Both the position numbers and the translations under genes were made by a program. Below, piece after piece: positions 5,092 to 5,323 of a stretch of DNA of 5,323 nt. Within the stretch, counting starts at the first letter, position 1. Each line of letters starts with the position of its first letter. Source of the DNA: Pseudomonadota bacterium (GTDB taxonomy: Bacteria > Pseudomonadota > Alphaproteobacteria > Rhodospirillales > Casp-alpha2); assembly GCA_027620395.1 (NCBI GenBank), contig JAQBZY010000146.1, positions 1 through 5,323 of the forward strand, given 5' to 3'. The notes beneath the pieces are model-generated. The model was not told the DNA's origin. It worked only from the letters and a program-made list of their open reading frames with translations, and ran no database searches.

Positions 5092-5323
5092 TTAGTATGG
5101 GAACGGCCAGCGGCGCAGTTTTTCCTTCAGAATCTGCCAAAGCCTAGCCAATCCGTGCGGCTCGACAATCAGAAAGAAGATGATTAGTGCTCCAAGCAAC
5201 ATCACCTCGGCATGCTTGGCGGCGCCGACGGCGAAGCCCATGCCGTCGACCATGATCGTTTTCAAAAGGATCGGGATCATCACCATGAAGGCGGCGCCGA
5301 GGAATGAACCCAAGATGCTGCCA
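5092..5323 (-). CDS. livM: LivM-type permease of the ABC importer, C-terminal fragment (5' part outside window)
   Basis: Only the last 76 residues and the TAA stop (5092-5094) are visible; the frame stays open to the window edge. It begins GSILGSFLGAAFMVMIPILL, the conserved transmembrane motif near the end of LivM/BPD_transp_2 permeases. A second hydrophobic segment, EVMLLGALIIFFLIVEPHGLA, and a short basic cytoplasmic tail ending RRWPFPY follow. LivM-type subunits pair with a LivH-type permease to form the membrane channel of the importer. The VEPHGLARLW segment after the last helix is typical of the family. The symbol marks family membership, not proof of leucine transport. It sits 128 bases upstream of the binding-protein gene on the same strand, consistent with one operon. 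Confidence 0.9.
   Translation of the reverse strand, partial: GSILGSFLGAAFMVMIPILLKTIMVDGMGFAVGAAKHAEVMLLGALIIFFLIVEPHGLARLWQILKEKLRRWPFPY

Overview
The window reads as a stretch of high-GC proteobacterial chromosome, most likely alphaproteobacterial. All five supportable genes lie on the minus strand, so transcription runs from the high coordinates to the low ones. The taxonomic guess rests on base composition, on the ccmA-ccmB order, and on the resemblance of the transporter and ligase proteins to sets common in Rhodospirillales/Hyphomicrobiales genomes. The sequence alone does not prove it.

Region 1 (about 5323 down to 1517) is the downstream part of an operon for a branched-chain-amino-acid-type (HAAT/Liv family) ABC importer. 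In transcription order it holds the C-terminus of a LivM-type permease (cut by the window edge), a 128-base spacer, a periplasmic substrate-binding protein with a clear signal peptide, a LivF-type ATPase, and a phenylacetate-CoA-ligase-like (PaaK-related) adenylating enzyme. The last three genes are separated by only 16 and 11 bases, so they are almost certainly co-transcribed. An importer joined to an acyl/aryl-CoA ligase suggests uptake of a carboxylic acid, perhaps aromatic, followed by CoA activation. The ligand cannot be read from the sequence. The usual partners (LivH-type permease and LivG-type ATPase) are not in the window and would be expected beyond position 5323.

Region 2 (1516 down to 1238) is a 279-base spacer without a convincing gene. 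It is rich in inverted repeats, including a perfect 8-bp stem with a homopolymeric six-base loop, and it forms the leader region of the next operon.

Region 3 (1237 down to 1) is the start of a System I cytochrome c maturation operon: ccmA (ATPase, GTG start behind a strong Shine-Dalgarno) overlapping ccmB (membrane subunit, cut by the window start) by four bases. These two work with CcmC, CcmD and CcmE to deliver heme for c-type cytochrome assembly in the periplasm.

The window is mostly well-understood biology. The parts most worth a second look are the non-canonical nucleotide-binding loop in the ligase, the transporter-ligase coupling, and the structured leader in front of ccmA. No mobile elements, CRISPR arrays, tRNA or rRNA genes were seen.
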